DNA from: Gammaproteobacteria bacterium
GTDB taxonomy: Bacteria; Pseudomonadota; Gammaproteobacteria; Pseudomonadales; Azotimanducaceae
Assembly: GCA_003476445.1 (NCBI GenBank)
Contig: DMUF01000163.1
Span: 2,696-8,328, forward strand
Length of the DNA stretch: 5,633 bases
Direction of reading: 5' to 3'
The first letter of the stretch is position 1. Each line of letters starts with the position of its first letter. This document shows positions 4,930-5,633 of the stretch, piece by piece. A program made the translations under genes and the position numbers. The notes under the pieces are model-generated. The model had not been told where the DNA came from and did not search any database. It saw nothing but the letters and a program-made list of their open reading frames with translations.

Positions 4930-5633
4930 ATGTTGCAACGGGTTCTCGAACAGTCGCTGGCGGTTCTGCCCAAGTCCCAGCGCTTCCGGGTCGAGCGGCG
5001 TTTGCGCGGCTGGTTCGACCATCGGCGCCTGCAACAGGCGGACTATGCCGTGGTGTCGTTCGGCAAGAGCGGTCGCACCTGGGTGCGCGTCATGCTGTCG
5101 CGGCTCTATCAGCTGCAGTACGGTCTTGGCGCCGTTGACCTGCTCGAGTTCGACAACTATCACCAGAAGAATTCCGCTATCCCGCGTATTTTCTTCACCC
5201 ATGACAACTATCTGCGCGACTACACGGGCGACGCAGGCTCGAAGCGCGCGTACGCCGACCGGCGGGTCGTGTTGCTGGTCCGGCACCCGGCAGACGTCAC
5301 CATGTCGCAGTACTTCCAGTGGAAGCACCGCATGCGCCCGCACAAGATCCTGCTGAACGAATACCCGGCAGATCCGTCGACCTCGCCCTGGGACTTTGCG
5401 ATGGGGCCGAGCGGTGTGCGCAAGGTGGTCGAGTTCATGAACGAGTGGGCGCAGGGCTTTGTCGAGGTCGGCGAAGGGTTGACCGTGCGCTACGAAGACA
5501 TGCGCGCTGACACGGCGGCAGAGCTGTCGCGGCTGGCGGATTTTCTTGATCTGGCGCCGCCCGCGTCGCGCATTGCCGAGGTGGTCGAGTACGCGTCGGT
5601 CGAGAACATGCGGCAGCGCGAGCGCGAAGCGCA
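4930..5633 (+). CDS. PAPS-dependent sulfotransferase (3' end beyond the window)
   Basis: An open frame runs from ATG 4930 to the window edge: 234 full codons with no stop. It belongs to the cytosolic-type sulfotransferase domain family, which moves a sulfuryl group from PAPS to a hydroxyl or amine. The 5'-phosphosulfate loop is VVSFGKSGRTW at residues 41-51, with the catalytic-type Lys46. The 3'-phosphate site is LLVRHPADVTMSQYFQW at 115-131, with Arg118 and Ser126 in the expected positions. FFTHDN at 88-93 and VRYEDM, near 5488-5505, are further family landmarks. The start is supported by a G-rich ribosome site 7 bases upstream and by normal spacing to the first motif. It diverges from the LpxO-like hydroxylase. 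The acceptor cannot be read from the sequence; a hydroxylated or glycosylated lipid is the contextual guess. The GxxGxxK-like C-terminal motif is outside or near the edge and could not be checked. Confidence 0.85.
   Translation, partial: MLQRVLEQSLAVLPKSQRFRVERRLRGWFDHRRLQQADYAVVSFGKSGRTWVRVMLSRLYQLQYGLGAVDLLEFDNYHQKNSAIPRIFFTHDNYLRDYTGDAGSKRAYADRRVVLLVRHPADVTMSQYFQWKHRMRPHKILLNEYPADPSTSPWDFAMGPSGVRKVVEFMNEWAQGFVEVGEGLTVRYEDMRADTAAELSRLADFLDLAPPASRIAEVVEYASVENMRQREREA

Noticed and set aside
4598..5356. Plus-strand open frame of 252 codons bridging hydroxylase start, gap and sulfotransferase
   Set aside because: The product is low-complexity, rich in Ser, Arg and Cys, and overlaps the sulfotransferase in a different frame where the PAPS motifs are clear.

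Overview
The window is GC-rich, densely coded DNA with short intergenic gaps. Codon and base composition look uniform, which suggests a high-GC Gram-negative bacterium, most likely a proteobacterium. No RNA genes, insertion sequences, CRISPR arrays or phage genes were seen. The species cannot be named from this sequence.

Layout: (1) positions 1-347, minus strand: the N-terminal 115 codons of a GNAT-fold acyltransferase of the large (YghO-like) family that includes bacterial ceramide synthase. (2) A short, AT-rich divergent gap. (3) 394-2223, plus: a fatty acyl-AMP ligase / acyl-ACP synthetase. (4) 2257-3180, plus: an extended short-chain NAD(P)-dependent reductase, the best candidate for a ceramide reductase. 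(5) 3184-4026, plus: a family 25 glycosyltransferase-like protein, three bases after the reductase stop codon. (6) 4034-4801, minus: an aspartyl/asparaginyl beta-hydroxylase family (LpxO-like) Fe(II)/2-oxoglutarate dioxygenase, convergent with the glycosyltransferase. (7) A 128-base divergent gap with a plausible promoter. (8) 4930 to the window edge, plus: a PAPS-dependent sulfotransferase, truncated by the window.

Reading: the acyltransferase, acyl-AMP ligase and SDR reductase are the same three protein types that, with serine palmitoyltransferase and a dedicated acyl carrier protein, make ceramide in Caulobacter. I therefore interpret the left half as part of a bacterial sphingolipid locus. 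Serine palmitoyltransferase and the carrier protein are not in this window; they may lie just outside it. The right half adds three possible tailoring activities: a lipid-type hydroxylase, a sugar transferase and a sulfotransferase. Together they suggest a hydroxylated, glycosylated and/or sulfated sphingolipid. That combination is an inference from gene neighbourhood and is the most interesting hypothesis here. The family assignments are firm; the substrates are not.
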